Source: Penelope pileata
Taxonomy: Eukaryota > Chordata > Aves > Galliformes > Cracidae
Length of the DNA: 64,000 bases
NCBI GenBank assembly: GCA_013396635.1
Contig: WBMW01005487.1
Coordinates: 449,809-513,808 of the forward strand
Reading direction: 5' to 3'
Positions 1 to 14,043 of this stretch are shown here, in pieces. Position 1 is the first letter of the stretch; each line of letters starts with the position of its first letter. Below the pieces are notes generated by a model. That model was not told the origin of the DNA, did no database searches, and worked only from the letters and a program-made list of their open reading frames with translations. The position numbers and the translations under genes are program-made.

Positions 1-2184
1 CAGCTATGGTGATTGCGTTTTTTGAGGGCAGCATTAATTCTGCGGCCAGAGAAAACTACAATCTGGCACTGAAAAGAAGTGAATAGAAACAAGATAGGAG
101 TCAAGGTGTTGGCACTGGCTGCGAAGAAGTGAAGTACTGTTACCTTGACAGCCTTGTTACAGCTTTCCTGAGAGTTTACTTTTTAAGAGTTAGCCTTCTG
201 GTTAACTTTTTTGGAAACTGTGTGTGCTTAGCCAGTTGAACTGGAGGCGTGTAGTTCCTGGGAGCTCCAACTATCATCAGCTAAAATTCTGGCAGCTGAA
301 ATTCTCTCCTCTAAACCTTGTTCTCCAATAAGTTGAAGCTTATGACTTAAACAGAAACTTCTTACTGGATGTGCCACGTCGTTACTTTTTTTGGGGGGGA
401 GAGGGGGACACAACACAAGCACACAAACCTCTATGTGCAGTTGTTTCTTTGTGGATCCAGAAGCATGGATCCAGAAGCATGCTGAATTTGATATTTGTAA
501 GCCAAGCCCAATGAAATGTGTTTTCTTTTCCCACAAACTTTTCCTTGCTCAACAAAGTTGTTTACAAGAAAATCTTCAGTGACAGAATTCCAGAACTATC
601 TGGGCAATCTCCTCTCATCTGGAGCCATCTTCATTTGAAAGCTTTTGATAATGTCTCGATGATCCTCGCTTGCTGCAGTGCAAAGCCATTAGTTCTTGTC
701 CTGTCCCCAGAGGCACAGAGAACAGTCTGTAGGTCACAGCCTCTTATTTTGTGCATTTGTGCTATGTGCGTGCTTGGAGCCAGCATAGTCGCTGCTGTCA
801 GCGTCAAATCACCAACTTGTTGTGTATTTTTTGACATTTCTTTGAGAAGTGGCAGCAGCGCAATGAGGTGGCAGCACAATTTGCTGCTCCCAGAAAGTTA
901 CTTTTCAGTTGCATGAAGGTAGAATTCATCCAAGGTGTCCTTGGGGTTGCTGAGGCACCGAGCTGAGTGGGGCAGCAGTGGTAATGGGAGCCTATCAGTA
1001 CAGCTGTGCTGCTGACACATATCCCAGAGTGTGTGCCATACCAGGAGCAGGCTCCAGTCCCCTGCGATCCCACACTGCTTAGGAAGCAGGCAGCAGAACA
1101 CTAATAAATTTAATTTACTTGCTTAATCTCCCCTGTGTTTTGTGTTAATATGAATAGCATTATGGGAGCGGGGATGCGCTTACATAACAAAATGTTCTCC
1201 TTCAGCTTAAGGTTAATGTAGTTGCTCCTATCTACCATGCATAAAATGGAAGTCTTCATCTCCTGCAGCAGGACACAAGTAACTTCCCAGCAAAGTGGTT
1301 ATATCCTGTGCCAGGAGCCTGTGGGTCAGGGAACGGAATATCAGGTATTTGCAGTATCCCCAAACGATGTAATCCTGGGTCCTGGAGATGTCCCCATCTC
1401 AACACAGATGGCAATCACTGTGTAGAGGAGAAGAATATAGATGGAAACCTGCAGTGTTACACAGGAAAACTGCTTCTGCTGATAGCCAAAAAGAAAAATT
1501 AAAGACCCATTCCTTCCCCAGCCCTCAAGGATCTCTGCTTTGACACTGGACTGCATACGCTGCAGCGTAGAGGCTGTGCTGTGCTATAATCCGCGTTATT
1601 GTTCTCTTGTTAATTAAAATGTGTGGTTTTTTCCTGTCAGCTCTTTGGGCGGGGTTCCCTTCAGCCTACATTGATGAAATGTGGTTGGTAATAGATTGAG
1701 AACAAGTCAGAGATTTACAATAAGGGTATATTCTATTAGATATCTTTCCCTAATCAGTATCAGGAATATGATCTCTCCCTATTCTTGGATGCTGTCTTCC
1801 TATGTAAGAAACTCATCTGTGAAGTAGTAATTTGGCAAACTAACCAACCAGTTCTCTCCATGCAGAGGAGGAAGCAGCTGTTTTTGTCTTAAGCATCAAA
1901 TAATCACACATCTCAGATGCTGCTAGGGCTAGGTGGGAAGACTGTTGTCATTCATATTAACGGATCTTTGTTTTTCTAGAACTGCAGCAGAAGCAGAGCT
2001 CAGGGAACAAAGTATATAAGCATGTATCACTTCCTGAGTTTGCGTATGTTTCTGAAGCTTTTCTAAAGCAAGACATACCCTGTGATTGCAAAGAAAATCA
2101 AACCCATTTACTGACGGTGAGTATATCAAGGAATGTTTGGAAAGTGTGGCAGATGTGATTTGATTTAAAAAAATATTTTTTTCT
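1..2184. other. Gene-poor flanking sequence
   Basis: No coding exon or RNA gene is recognisable here. All open frames are short (about 130 codons or fewer), overlap each other on both strands and have no family motif. The stretch is AT-rich to neutral. The only structured item is a 14-bp tandem duplication near position 453. A boundary of the hAT remnant that follows could lie anywhere in roughly 1950-2185, because no 5' terminal inverted repeat could be identified. Confidence 0.6.
453..480. repeat. 14-bp tandem duplication (2 units)
   Basis: The unit GGATCCAGAAGCAT occurs twice back to back with no mismatch. It is a simple local duplication, probably from replication slippage, with no evident function. 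Confidence 0.9.
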
Positions 2185-3697
2185 AAAATCAGCTTGTCTC
2201 ACCAGACTATAGCCAGACAAATTGAAGAAATAAGAAAATCTATCAAAAGACATTTGGAGAGTAAAGCTGCTAATTTCAAATTTTATGCTTTGGCAATAGA
2301 AGAAAGTACTGATGTTACAGACATGGCTCAGCTTGCCATTTGCATTAGAGGTATTGACAACGAATATAACGTCACAGAAGAAATGGCTTCTTTGGTGCCA
2401 TTAAAAGACACAGTGAAATCTCTTGATTTGTACAAAGCAGTAAAAACTACATTAAAGCAATTTTCTTTAACTTTTGTCAACATATCTGGTATAGCCACTG
2501 ATAGCACCCCAGCAGTGACTGGTAGAAAAAAGAGGGGCTTATAAAATTAATGGACACTGCAGCTGGCACTGGCAACTCATGTTTGATGAAATGGCACTGC
2601 ATCATCCATCAAGAAAATTTGTATGTGGAAGCTTTACAAATGGATAATGTCATGCAAATTGTCATCAAATTGGTGAATTTCTTAAAGTCCAAGGGATTGA
2701 ATCATCACTGATTCCAGGAGTTCCTTACAAGTATGAATGCTGATTATGGGGACATCACTTACTTCTCTGAAGCAAGGTGGTCAAGTCAGGGTGAAATGAT
2801 AAAAAGATTTCATGATTTGTGAAATGAAATCAAGTCATTTTTGGAATCAAAAGGAAAATTTATGCCAGAACTTGAAGCTGAAAAATGGCTCACAGATTTA
2901 GCTTTTTTGGTGGATTTGACCACTCATTTAAATGAGTTAAACATGTGACTTTAAGGTGAAAATCAGCTTGTCTGTGCTATGTTTCAAACAGTAACAGCAT
3001 TTGGAATGAAACTTAAATTACGGCAAGCTCAAGTGATGGCAGATGATTGTATGCATGTATACATTGGCTAAACACAGTCCTCTGAACAGTGAAAAATATG
3101 CAGCCTTGCTTTCTGTTTGATAATGGAATTTGAGTGTAGGTTTCAAGATTTCCCAAAACGCCATCAATTTTTTGGTATATTTGTGACTCCATTTTCAATC
3201 AACATAAATACATTACCTGCAAATTTTCAAATGGAATGTATGGAGTTGCAATCAGACTCAAAGAAAAATTTGCTTGTGTCTCTTTACCAGTCTTCTATAA
3301 GCCCTGCCTTAACAGAGAAAATATCGCTCGCTTCACAATCACACCATATTCACAGCATCGCTTTTTGGCAGTGCGTACATTTGTGAACAACTATTTGCAA
3401 GGATGAAGCACAGGAAGAATTGTGTTTCCTCAGAAATCTGATGAACACCTTGAGAACTCTGAGAATTGCAGCTGCTCCCATCAAACCAGGCTGATGCATT
3501 AGTTTCGTAAAAACAAGGTCATCTATCCTACTAGTTTTATGTTTTTGTTGCTCTTTTTTTAGTGTTGTGATAAAAATATAGAAAAAAGGTTTTGTTAGTT
3601 ATATGCATTAACTATATTATGTATTTTATATGTGACCCAAGACAATGCCCCTTCACTCAGTGCAGCCCAGGCAAGCCAAAGTGTTGGACATCCATGT
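2185..3697 (+). mobile_element. Decayed hAT-superfamily transposase copy (Charlie / GTF2IRD2-ZBED5-like)
   Basis: A degenerate transposase can be followed on the plus strand through several frames. Positions 2194-2544 read like the start of a hAT RNase H-fold domain: an SLSHQTIARQIEEI-like opening, then ALAIEESTDVTDMAQLAI, the usual site of the first catalytic Asp, then GIATDSTPAVTG, the second Asp block. After a frame break near 2520 the similarity continues to about 3060 with in-frame stops. Positions 3117-3290 match the family's region before the C-terminus (FECRFQDF, then VTPFSINI). Near 3360-3420 the dimerisation motif FGSAYICEQLFARMKHRK is readable before two stops. A 3' terminal sequence typical of Charlie-type elements follows. 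The BED zinc finger and a 5' terminal repeat are not seen. Stops and frameshifts show it is dead. The superfamily assignment is strong; the exact subfamily is inference. Confidence 0.85.
3640..3697 (+). repeat. 3' terminal sequence of the hAT copy
   Basis: The segment reads TGTGACCCAAGACAAT, then GCAGCCCAGGCAAGCCAAAG, then TTGGACATCCATG. This is the usual end sequence of Charlie-like hAT elements, in which the outer strand reads roughly CAGGGGTGTCCAA inward. The expected partner at the 5' end and an 8-bp target duplication were not found, so the 5' side has been lost or has decayed. Confidence 0.7.
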
Positions 3698-3966
3698 TCT
3701 GATCCAATACCGTTGGGTGGTAGTGGGTCTGGAAGCATGTGAAGACAAAAATATATTAATGCTTCCCTATTGCCTTTCTTGGTGTACAGAAATTTCTGCA
3801 TAAGGAGTTCCTAAACCAGAGTTGTTGTCTTTCTAGTTTTTCTGTGTATTTGTTCATCCTTATTACAAGACAACCTAAATGCATACGGTCAACATACAGA
3901 ATACCACAATCTTTCTTTTCTACTAGTGTAGTCATCTTTCTTCTCTGGTTCTGTTAATTGCTAACA

Positions 3967-3992
3967 GTTGTGTTTTAAAGTTGTGTTTTAAA
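3967..3992. repeat. 13-bp tandem duplication (2 units)
   Basis: GTTGTGTTTTAAA occurs twice in direct succession with no mismatch. No function is suggested. Confidence 0.9.
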
Positions 3993-5845
3993 AACTAGTG
4001 AGTAGAGTTGCTTAACGTAACCCCTGATCTTGTTCCTTGATGGTAGATGATACTTGAAAGACCCTCACTGTGTAAACAAAGCTAGAGGCTTTTTCACCAA
4101 TGTATATAGCTTTATGAACATTCAGTTTCTTCTGCCAGTTTTATTTCTAGCAGCAAGGATTCACTGTGGCTAGCAATCATTCTGTTGATACTTTCAAGTA
4201 TATCTCAAACCAGTGCTCAAGAAATGAGAAGCCTGTACCTGGGCTAAGATTCTTCAGGGGCTCTTGGATAGTTGAGGCGTACAACATTTCACTAGGAGCA
4301 ATTGTCCTGTGTGAAGTCAGGTTAACCTGTAACTTGGGGGAACTGAGTTGCTGTAGGGAACAGAGAGAGAACAGATGCTGGCTTCCATGCTATTGTTACT
4401 CCCGTGCCTCTCGCTCTAGGACTTGCATCTGCAAATCACATCTGTAAGCTCTGGAGAGGCCTGGGATGGGAGTTTATGAAAGGCATGCAGCGTAAGATGA
4501 TTCGTTGAGTGCCTAAAATAATATTTACCTGGAAGATACTAACCAGAAGTCTGGGTTTCTGGCAGATGTAAAAGTTGGTTATGCTTTGCTACTCAATTTG
4601 CTTACTCTGCTTCATTTTATCTCTAAAGATTCATTGGAAGTCCCCTGAAGAAATGGGTTTTGTGCTTTTGCTAGATCTAGGCAAAATTAGCAGGTTAAGC
4701 AATACAGGTTTGGGGATTTGGGTCTTCTGCTGAAGACATAGGGAATATGACCTGGTTGTCTTTTTTTTGCCTTTTAAGTCTTCTATTAATTGATAGTCTA
4801 AGAACTATTTTTTTCATGTATAAATTTGGCTAAAATATCACAAACATTTCTAATGGATTCTTTTAGAGATTCTACCCAATGTGCAGAAATGCTGTCATCT
4901 GAAAAGTGTTTGTTGATACTAATGGATAACCAATCTCCAATGCATTACTGGGGCTAGCATGTGGATACCCTATGACATAGCTAGACCCCCCACTGTCAGA
5001 CAGGTCTTTAAGACTTACTTCTGAATTCAGCCTCTCGTGTCCCCGTGTGATACAGGTGGCCAAACACAGCTCTCCTCCATTGTAACTGATATCACTGGGG
5101 GGCAGTTACCGAAAAAGCACGTGTAATTAAGTAGTGGATGTTTCATCAAGCTATACTTTTTTAATAGCCTGCTTTCATCTCTGTGCTTGCCTTGGTAACT
5201 CTTGTTTTCCCCTACATGTTTTATGGAGCCAGGCATAGTGTCAATGTTTAATAAATATGGAGCATCTTCTCCATACTCTAAGTTATATTTTAGGCAATTT
5301 TAATGCAGTAGGCAGTTGCTTAGCTCAGTTTAATTTAGTCACTGCATGGAAACTGAGATATCTGTTGTCATTCTTTGCAGAACCTCACTGTGATTCTGAT
5401 TTAGCAAATTCACAGCCAAACAGTTTTGCCAGCTTCAGCTGATTTCTTCTTGATGTCCTTTGACAGAAGGTAAGAATGAGAGCCTCTCTCTCATTTGTTG
5501 TTTCACAAGACCTGAATAGACAGTGATGCAAATAAACATGATCTTAGTTGTTATTCTCAGCAAAAAAATCAAGTATGAAAGATGGAATGCCATCTGGGAT
5601 GGAAGATACTTTGTATTCCTGTCTTAGCATTCTAGAGATAGTGTATTTGCTAACGTTTAGTAACAGTTTGGTGTCACTGGAAAACTAGATGTCATTTGAT
5701 ACAAGCTCTCACATTAATCAGGAAAAGTGTTTTGGAGGGACATTTCTGCTACCTGGATGGAGCTGAGACTTAAGGTCAGAGTGGAAGGTTAAAAGATCAT
5801 TCTGAAGCTTCTTTTTCTCCTCATATGCTGCATAGCAATGTTTTC

Positions 5846-5878
5846 AAAAAAAAAAAAAAAAAAAAAAAACAAAAAAAA
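5846..5878. repeat. A-rich low-complexity tract
   Basis: A run of 24 A residues, one C, then 8 A residues, followed by a C- and A-rich stretch to about 5910. No retrotransposed gene or element could be recognised upstream that would make this a poly(A) tail. Confidence 0.85.
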
Positions 5879-8800
5879 CCCCACAACCCACCAAACCCTA
5901 AACCAACCAACTCCTTTCCAAATTCAAATAATTTGACAGCTCCACTGCATTCATTATAAAGCAAACACAGAAATATCTTAATTACAGCAGTGCTAATGTC
6001 AAATAGCTGTTTTTTCTCTATTTTTTAAAAGGCTAATAGAGAATATTTTTAAGTCAAGGGGTAAAGGACTGGAGGGAGATGTTTTAGGTTGTGCTAAAAC
6101 TTCTACTGCCTCAGAGGCTGTTCCATATACCATGTAGTGAGTCTGTGATGAAAATCCACTGCTGTAGAGAATCTACAAATCACCTAAACTTTCTATCATT
6201 CTGACATTTCCTCCAAAAAAAAGGAAAAAAAAGATATGATTTCCACGCATCCTTCATGGATTTTTTCATGCTCCCTGGGTGGTCAGGCAAACCTGTTGAA
6301 AGGAAGACACTGTAAGTGCAACTGCACTGAATTACATTCAAAGCATATCATATAATTCTGGCCATAAAGGTCCAGATCAGCTGTATGTTTAATTCCATAT
6401 AGAAGGGCAAGATGAACCTGCTTATGAGTGCTGTCATTTCCATGTGTAGGTATCTTACTAGTGGAGTAAAACCATCATATCAAAGAGGCTCAGTACTCAA
6501 AATAGTGACTGCAATTGAGACTATTTGGCAGTGTTAAAGGCCTTGTTGTACAGTGCACAGCAGAAAATGCTTTGCTTTTCAGGGTAAATGCAGACTCATG
6601 CTTGCAAGTCAAGCAAAGTGCTCTCCATATTTATAAGAAACGATCCTTTAAAGCTGCCTGTGCTTCTCATTTACATTCAAAGCAACACAGCAAGGTGATG
6701 CAATCTGTACCTTTTCTTCTCCAGCAGGTGTAAGTTCTCTAAGACCATTTTCTTAAGATTTTGAAGAACAACAAAGAAAAGGCTGCATTAATCAGAGTTC
6801 TTTTGTAAAGCGCATAAATATATATTTCAGATGCTGAAAAGTTTTATTCTGTTTAAGAAAAATGTATAAAACTACAAAACACATACCTGACTCTACAGCA
6901 GCACAGTTAATGTACAGGCCTCGTTGCCATAGGGTGTTGTAGATGCCAAAAACTTACATGGGTATGAAAAGTAGTCAGACAAATTCAAGAGGGGGAAAAA
7001 AAAATTGGTGATGGTCTATTAAACATAGATGTATCTGTTATAACCAGAAAGACTTTGAGCCATAGCTTGCAAGAAGCTTTGAGAGTACAGCAGGAAAATG
7101 TTTTTATTGAACTTTCCTGTTCTTATAATTTTCCCCAGAGATCCACTATTATGCACTTCTCTTGTGATTCCCTCCCTCAAGAACAGACAGCAGCCCCTCC
7201 TGAATTAAAGTAACATCCTCTTTCTCCCTCCTTCCCTCCAAAAATTGGGGAGACAGGTACGGCAAAGAGGCTGGGGAGCAGTACGAAAACAAAGTTCATG
7301 GGGCATCAAATGAAATGGTGAGGGTTAAGGAGTCAGAAGTGCTAGAAATGAAACAGTGATACTGAGCAAGAGACTCCCCACAGTGCTCACTGTTTGCTCA
7401 AGGTATCCGGTGAGATGGTGGATGCTGAGCAGTGTTGCTCTGCACAGATGTTATGAAGGGCAAGCTTGGCTGTGGTCAGGAGGCTGACAAGGAGATCTTG
7501 AAACTTTGTGCAGCTTTGGATGAGATGAACAGAATTTAAAATGTGACAGCAAAAACAGAGCTGAAAGAATGCAGCCAACACAGTGAATGTAATCATGTGG
7601 TCTACCTCTTGCTGCAGAGGAAACATGAGGCAGGAGATGATATGAACTGCATCATGAACATGCCTCATGGGCTCTTCTGGAGGCAGGACTCTAGTGAGAC
7701 AGATCCTTTTCTGCATCTATCCTACTATATGATTCTTAGTTCAAAATCATGCTTTCCTAGTTGCTTCTTTGAAAAATAGAAGCCATACAGAAATATATGA
7801 AGTATTAGCTATTATTTCATACTTAGGTAATAATTTCAGGCACAGTATCCAGACACCAATATTTATCAGTATTATAATTTTTGAAAAAATATTTTAATCA
7901 TCCTTCAAAAGGATGGATAAAATTCCTCTATTCCTTCTTTTTAAAAAAAATCTGGACAACACATTTGAAAAGCTCTTAGCATATCATATACAGCATCTGG
8001 GAAACAGAATTATGTGAGTTTTGTGCACACGTTATTCATTCCACCAGCATACATAGGTTCAGCCTCTCTCTTACCTGTTTTAATAACAAGCCTTCAAGAA
8101 GCAAGAGCACACGTCCTGAAGCAACTTCTGTCAGTTACTTAATTGCTAAATGACCTTTTCCAGAATTGCTAAATCACTTAAGCCCATGCACCATTCATCG
8201 GTATTTAATAGATGCCAAGGAATGCTGCTTGATTTTCAGATATTTAGCTCTGAGTTCAGCTCATCTCATACAACATCTTCGCAGTTATTGTTTTCATGAA
8301 GAAGGATTCACAGATTATTTCCTGTTGATAGAATGGAAATGGACAAAACTGGTTAGTTAAATCCTTAGCTACATGAAATGGACCAGGAGACAACCATTAG
8401 AAACCCACTGTCATGTACTTTAAATTCAGATCTTTTTTTGGCCTTAAAATGGTAGAATATTTGTGAGAGTGGCCTTCAGAATCAGAGTCAATTCTTAATT
8501 CAGATGGTAGGGAGACACTGCGTGCGGCGCTGAGCACAGACAGTAGGATGGTGGAAGAAAGCATGCCACAGATCGTGGTTTTCTACAGATCAGAAGAGAT
8601 TCTTCTGCGGTTCTGACTGATTTGTACTGCTTATCACACTTAGGCACTGGCTAATCTCATAGTTGCACATTGTGCACCAGCAGCATTTTAGGTAACCCTC
8701 CCCTGTAGTCTCTGCCTGTGAGGCAAAGACGTTTTGGGTCCTGTGTGCATACAGCAGGCAGTTTTGACCTGATTCAGAATACAGGGTGTCTTTGTCCATA

Positions 8801-11800
8801 ATATGGTTTATAAATGTAACTTCCTATTGCTGTAGTAGGAAATGAAAGAATAATAGCCACTTAAATTCATAATGTGAACTGATCAGCCTCAAATGCAAGC
8901 TCATGGGCTTAAATTGTCAGGAATTTTTCCCCTTAAGGCACATATAAAGTAGTCTTTCATAACACAGTATTTTTAATCAGTCTTGTCATCTTCTCATAAA
9001 TATGTAAATTATTTATATTTTCTCTCTAACAATTTATCTGTAAAAAAAAGCGATAATCAAGAATTGGTAGAATAGGGTTAAGGGTACCCTATTGCAATGA
9101 ATGAGGCAATTGTTAGTGCCCAAGGACAGTGTTTGCTTATCCACGAGCACTGTGGGACACCTTAGTCATGAAATTAGGTGAAAAGACTTTTCAGCCTTGA
9201 TGTAAGGACGTATGGAATTAGCACTAGCAAGCAGCTACCCCCCTTCTTCCATTAAGACCATCTTGTTTGCATTTTGTAAACATTGATGGACAGTTTTCAG
9301 CATCAGCCTTAGTTCTTGGGTCAATTCATCGCTTCTTTTGTTGTCCTAGAATGATAGTAGGCTTAGATGCTCGTGGTATGTGCATAATATTTCCAAGCTC
9401 TAGTTTGCAAACATGAGACCTGGCAGTGCAATTCTTTTTTACAAGAGAGGCGGGAGTGTCTGTGAACAATGTGACACAGAACTGAGTAGCTCATCATAGG
9501 TTATAACTTCTAAAGCTTAATCTGAGTGATGTGCAAGGGGGTCATGAAACTTACTGAAGTGTGATTGCAAGGTATAGGAGAACACTTGAGAAATAAATGT
9601 CTGTGGAGGAGTTAAAGTCTAATAAATAAAAGACAAATAGTTCTTTAGCTAGTCTCTTCAAAGTGCTTTCTGAAACGGTGACAAGATCCGGAAGATGCTA
9701 GCAAGTCATTGCTTATTAAAGAGAACAAGTCGGGGAGTTGAAGTTCCAGATGATGACTTTTAGTATATGAAAATTTACAAATTCCATTGCACTCATGTTA
9801 GCTTCAGAATTATTCTTGCTGACTTTCTCCATTGAAGTGCATTGCTTGAAACTTGATACAATAGAAGTAATTATAAATTTGGCTCAGAGTCGTACAGGAG
9901 CTATGTCTGATTGGATCTATGGCTGTTCAATATTCATTTTTCTTCTTCCTTTTGCACAGTGAAAGGACACAATTTATTTTTACAATTGTATTGAGATATT
10001 TTTGAATGCTTATCAGGTGAACCATTTAGTTGGAATCTTTTCACTCTAACAAGGCAGCTCTTGGCCAATCTTCTTATGCATACACCATAGAATTCAGACA
10101 TGAAGGCAAAATGAGGAAGAGGAAAATACTTCACGTGGTAGTCACACTGCTGAGCATACAGCTGGATGACAGTCCGATACAATGAGGAAGGAAGCATAGG
10201 AATCTATGTAACACACCTACGCGCTGCACTGGAGTTGAAATTTTGGCTAGGAGATACAGGAGGGTCTTAGAGTTGCCAGCTATGTTCCTCTGGAGCTTCG
10301 CATCTTGTCTGGTAGGTGGTTTGCTTCTCTGCCCATTACTGTATCCAGCTGTTGAGCGTGCAGCACTGAAGCAAATCAGAATTGCTCCCAGCCAGTCAGT
10401 TTGGATGCAGTTAGGTACATGCTTAGTTCTCATCTAGTGTAAGAGTAGTGCTGACTCCTGCCATCCTTTAATTTTTGCTCCAAAGACACAGTCTGAAAAG
10501 GCTAACTTGTTCTACCATGTATGGCAAATGGACCAATCTGCTGAGCCACCTGGAAGGCCTCTATTTTTAGGCTCTTTCCTCAGAGCAATTGTAACTTGAA
10601 TTGACATATTGTTAGCTAAAAGCATTGCACGCTGGGCAATAATACCTCTGGAATTGTGTAAGCTGCTGATTGTTAACATAGAAGAAACAGGGCCTCTAGT
10701 GAAAGCCAGTTGGCCTTTTCCAAGCAGGAAAAGAAGCATAGTAGTTAGTTTAGGACATATATTTGACAGCCAGAGCTGAGCAGCCATAACAGGTCAGTTA
10801 GTCAGAGAGCAAAAGCATGAAGGATGCGTTTTATCTGTCTGGGAGGCTTTCAGAGGGGTTCTATTCTATGCTTGAGATGCACAAAAGGACACGTAGCCTG
10901 AACAGTGCTTAAATTGGGCACCTTAAGCCTAATCTGAAGCCAAAACTGTGTTGAGTAACACTTATTTTTAAAATAATTGGACAAAAGTAATACCAATAAC
11001 CATTATGACTTTGTTTATTTTAAAGTGATTTCTTCAGCATGTTCACATTGTTTGCATGCACTTAATTTTAAATTAATATACATTAAACTGTGCAACTTTT
11101 GGTACGTACATCAGCTACCCTCACGTACTTGACCAGTCGTGTTAAATGGCTGACTCCTTGCTTTAGCAGTTGCTATATCATACATAGTGTTAAACTTCTG
11201 TCTGACTGCTTGTTTTCCTGCACAGAAAAGACTAGGTGTTGGCCTATAGCTTTTTGCCCACAGAGGTAATGTGCAATGCGCCACTACCCTAGATTTGCTG
11301 AAGGGAAAAGCAGAAGGACCATTTCCTTCATCTTTTTCTCACTGAAGGGTGAGAAGCTTTATCTAGCTAAGGCCAAGCTTCCAGGGGAGTGTCCAGTTAC
11401 AAAGTTACTAAATAACTGAAAATTCCCCATCTCTTCTAGTTGATCAGTTTGCTTTTAAAGCATACTCCCTCTGTATCTTCTACTGACTCGGAGACATTTA
11501 TTGTCTTTGTGTTCCTGTGCTCCCTTACAAAGCTCTTTAGTTGTTAGTGTAATGTCTTTTTATAAATAATCACCTCATCTCTTGGTCTCCTTTTATGATA
11601 AATTAAACATACATTAAACTCTTACTTCAGATGTTTTTTCCCAGATCTTCTCACTTCCTCTCTGCTCAGGCTATGGACACAAAAGCCCTGCGAGCTCATG
11701 GAAGCCCTTTTCAGGGTCTCTGTTTTGTCAAGATACAATCTCCTAATCTGGAGGTACTTCTATATTTTGTTTCTACATGTATGACCTTGCACATTGTTGT

Positions 11801-14025
11801 AGCATAACACACTTGTTAAATGATCTCAGTTTACCAACGTGTTCTCTGTGTTGTAATGACAGAGAAATCACCGTTTATTACTTTGCCAATCTCTGTGTCA
11901 TTCACAAAAGGAATTGGCAAAGATTTTGCGTAAAACTGGATCCTCAGGAGGTGAATTCGTGTATGTTTCTGTGTGTATGCATGTGCATTTGGTTGCTCTG
12001 TCAGTATTAAAGGGTGGGCTCAGAGCTGGTCTTTTTCCCCCCCTATCAACTTTGACTACTCCACTGAGACAGATTTGCCTGGAAATCTAATTTCCTGTTC
12101 ATTCCTGTTGTGTTTTAAGAATAGGAAGGTCTAATTTTTGCCCTATTTTTTTTTTTTTTTGCAAGCCACATGTTGAAGCTTTGCTGAATGGAAAGTCTGC
12201 CTGCTCCCCAGAAAGCAGCATCACCTATATCTGTTGGGTTTGTGTATCACTTGTACAAATGGATGCAGTCTAGGTGCTAGTTTTTCTGTTAAATTGTGAA
12301 CATGGGAATACTTTGGCTCTATTCAATGAATTTGTATCAATCCTTCCTTGGTCTGAAATACTGTCAAAATCTCAGTAATCCATATCCTACCTCGAAAGAC
12401 ATGCATTCATTGAGTTTAAAATGATTTCCACTTATTTTGTGTTCTGAAGGCTGGCAAACCGGTCTATTAGCCAGCAAGTTGAACTGACTATAGTAGTTTT
12501 ATTCTTCACTGTATGTTTGCAGCAATACCAAGGTGAGTAAGTCAATAGAATACTGGCCTGTTCCGTCTCAGACTTTTTGTTGAACAAATATATGTGCCCC
12601 AGATGTACGATTGTGTCTTGAAAATAGCTTAAGGCACTTTATGCCTGTTGAAGTACAGAACTGTTTTTACAAAGTGGGGGGAAATTACAGGGTAATAGTT
12701 TCTCTGGCATTATGGATACGAGGGCAAGAGTAAAGATGATTGAAAATCTGCTTGTTGATGATAGTTGCTAGGCAGAGCAGACTGATCGTCTTTCCTGTTT
12801 AGATCATTATGGGCAGATGTTCCTAATGTAGCCATGAAATGACTAACAGTGAATGAATGAAGGTCCTAGAACACAGTCGTGTTGGAAACTGGGGGGTCAT
12901 TCTCTGGTTTGCTGCCAAACATTCTTCGTACCAAGAGGACTACAGATATTTCTCAGTCTGTGCTCTGCCTTGTCCTCTAGGCAGAGAATTGAAATGATAC
13001 TGCTCTGTTTTATGATCATGAAGAGAGAAGTAATGCTAAAACAAATTCACAGCTATGCTCCCTAAAGCAAGGGGATGGAGGGCAGTGAGACTCGATAGAT
13101 TAAAGCTGTTTCCTGAGTACTGCTAAATTTTTCTATTTGATCCCTATCAGTTACAAATCCAGCTCCAATGATGATGCTTACTGTGATGGTAGGGAAGCTC
13201 AGGAGGTTCTACCAATGACATATTGTTTCATTCCCACTAGAATGTCTATTTCCAAGTAGTATAGTGGATGCTTCCAGTCAGTCAGATGCATCTATGATAC
13301 CTCAACCCACCAACCACTGTAGCTGTCCAGAAACGCGATGTAACTGCTGTACACACTTTAACCCTTCTTCTCAAAACAGTCCGTAACTCAGGGAGAGGAG
13401 ATTTGCCAATGCTGCAGCACATTCCTGGGGAAATGTGGAAACTTCTCCCCTGTGTAACAAAGGGCATGATTAATTCTGACTGTGTTGACACAAGAAGGTT
13501 ATTGAACAAGATTTCCTAGTGAAAGGGCTAATCCGTTCCCAACAGAAAACCATGACGGAGATGTCAAACGTACTGCTGTTGTATGCTAAACACCCACACG
13601 AGGGTCACACAAAAACAGCTCAAGGCATGCGCGCTTAAAGGTTAGAGAAGCAAAACAACATGCTGCAGCCTCCCTCTGTCTCTTCAGTCCCTCTCTGTTT
13701 TTCAGTGGCAGCAGAAAAACATGAAAAACATTAGTCTCTAAACTCAGGAATTTTGATTTGTGCTCGTCTGTGTCTGGACACTCTGGTTCCTACTCAAAGG
13801 CAATGTATAATCACATTCTACATTTTATGCACTGCAGAGAAAGCGATGGTATTGGAGTGTCCAGCCTATTACGGATAAAAATATGTGTTTAGACTGAGCA
13901 ATAGTGCCTGGGAGTGCTCATTGCTCTCCATTATTGTGAAGAGAGATGAGCAAATGACTGTGACCAAACTTGGATGTCTGCAGCATAGATCTGACAAATT
14001 ATACATCCGAGTGATGCATTCACCA

Positions 14026-14043
14026 GTGTGTGTGTGTGTGTGT
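14026..14043. repeat. (GT)9 microsatellite
   Basis: Nine uninterrupted GT dinucleotides. It is a potential length-polymorphic marker. Confidence 0.95.
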
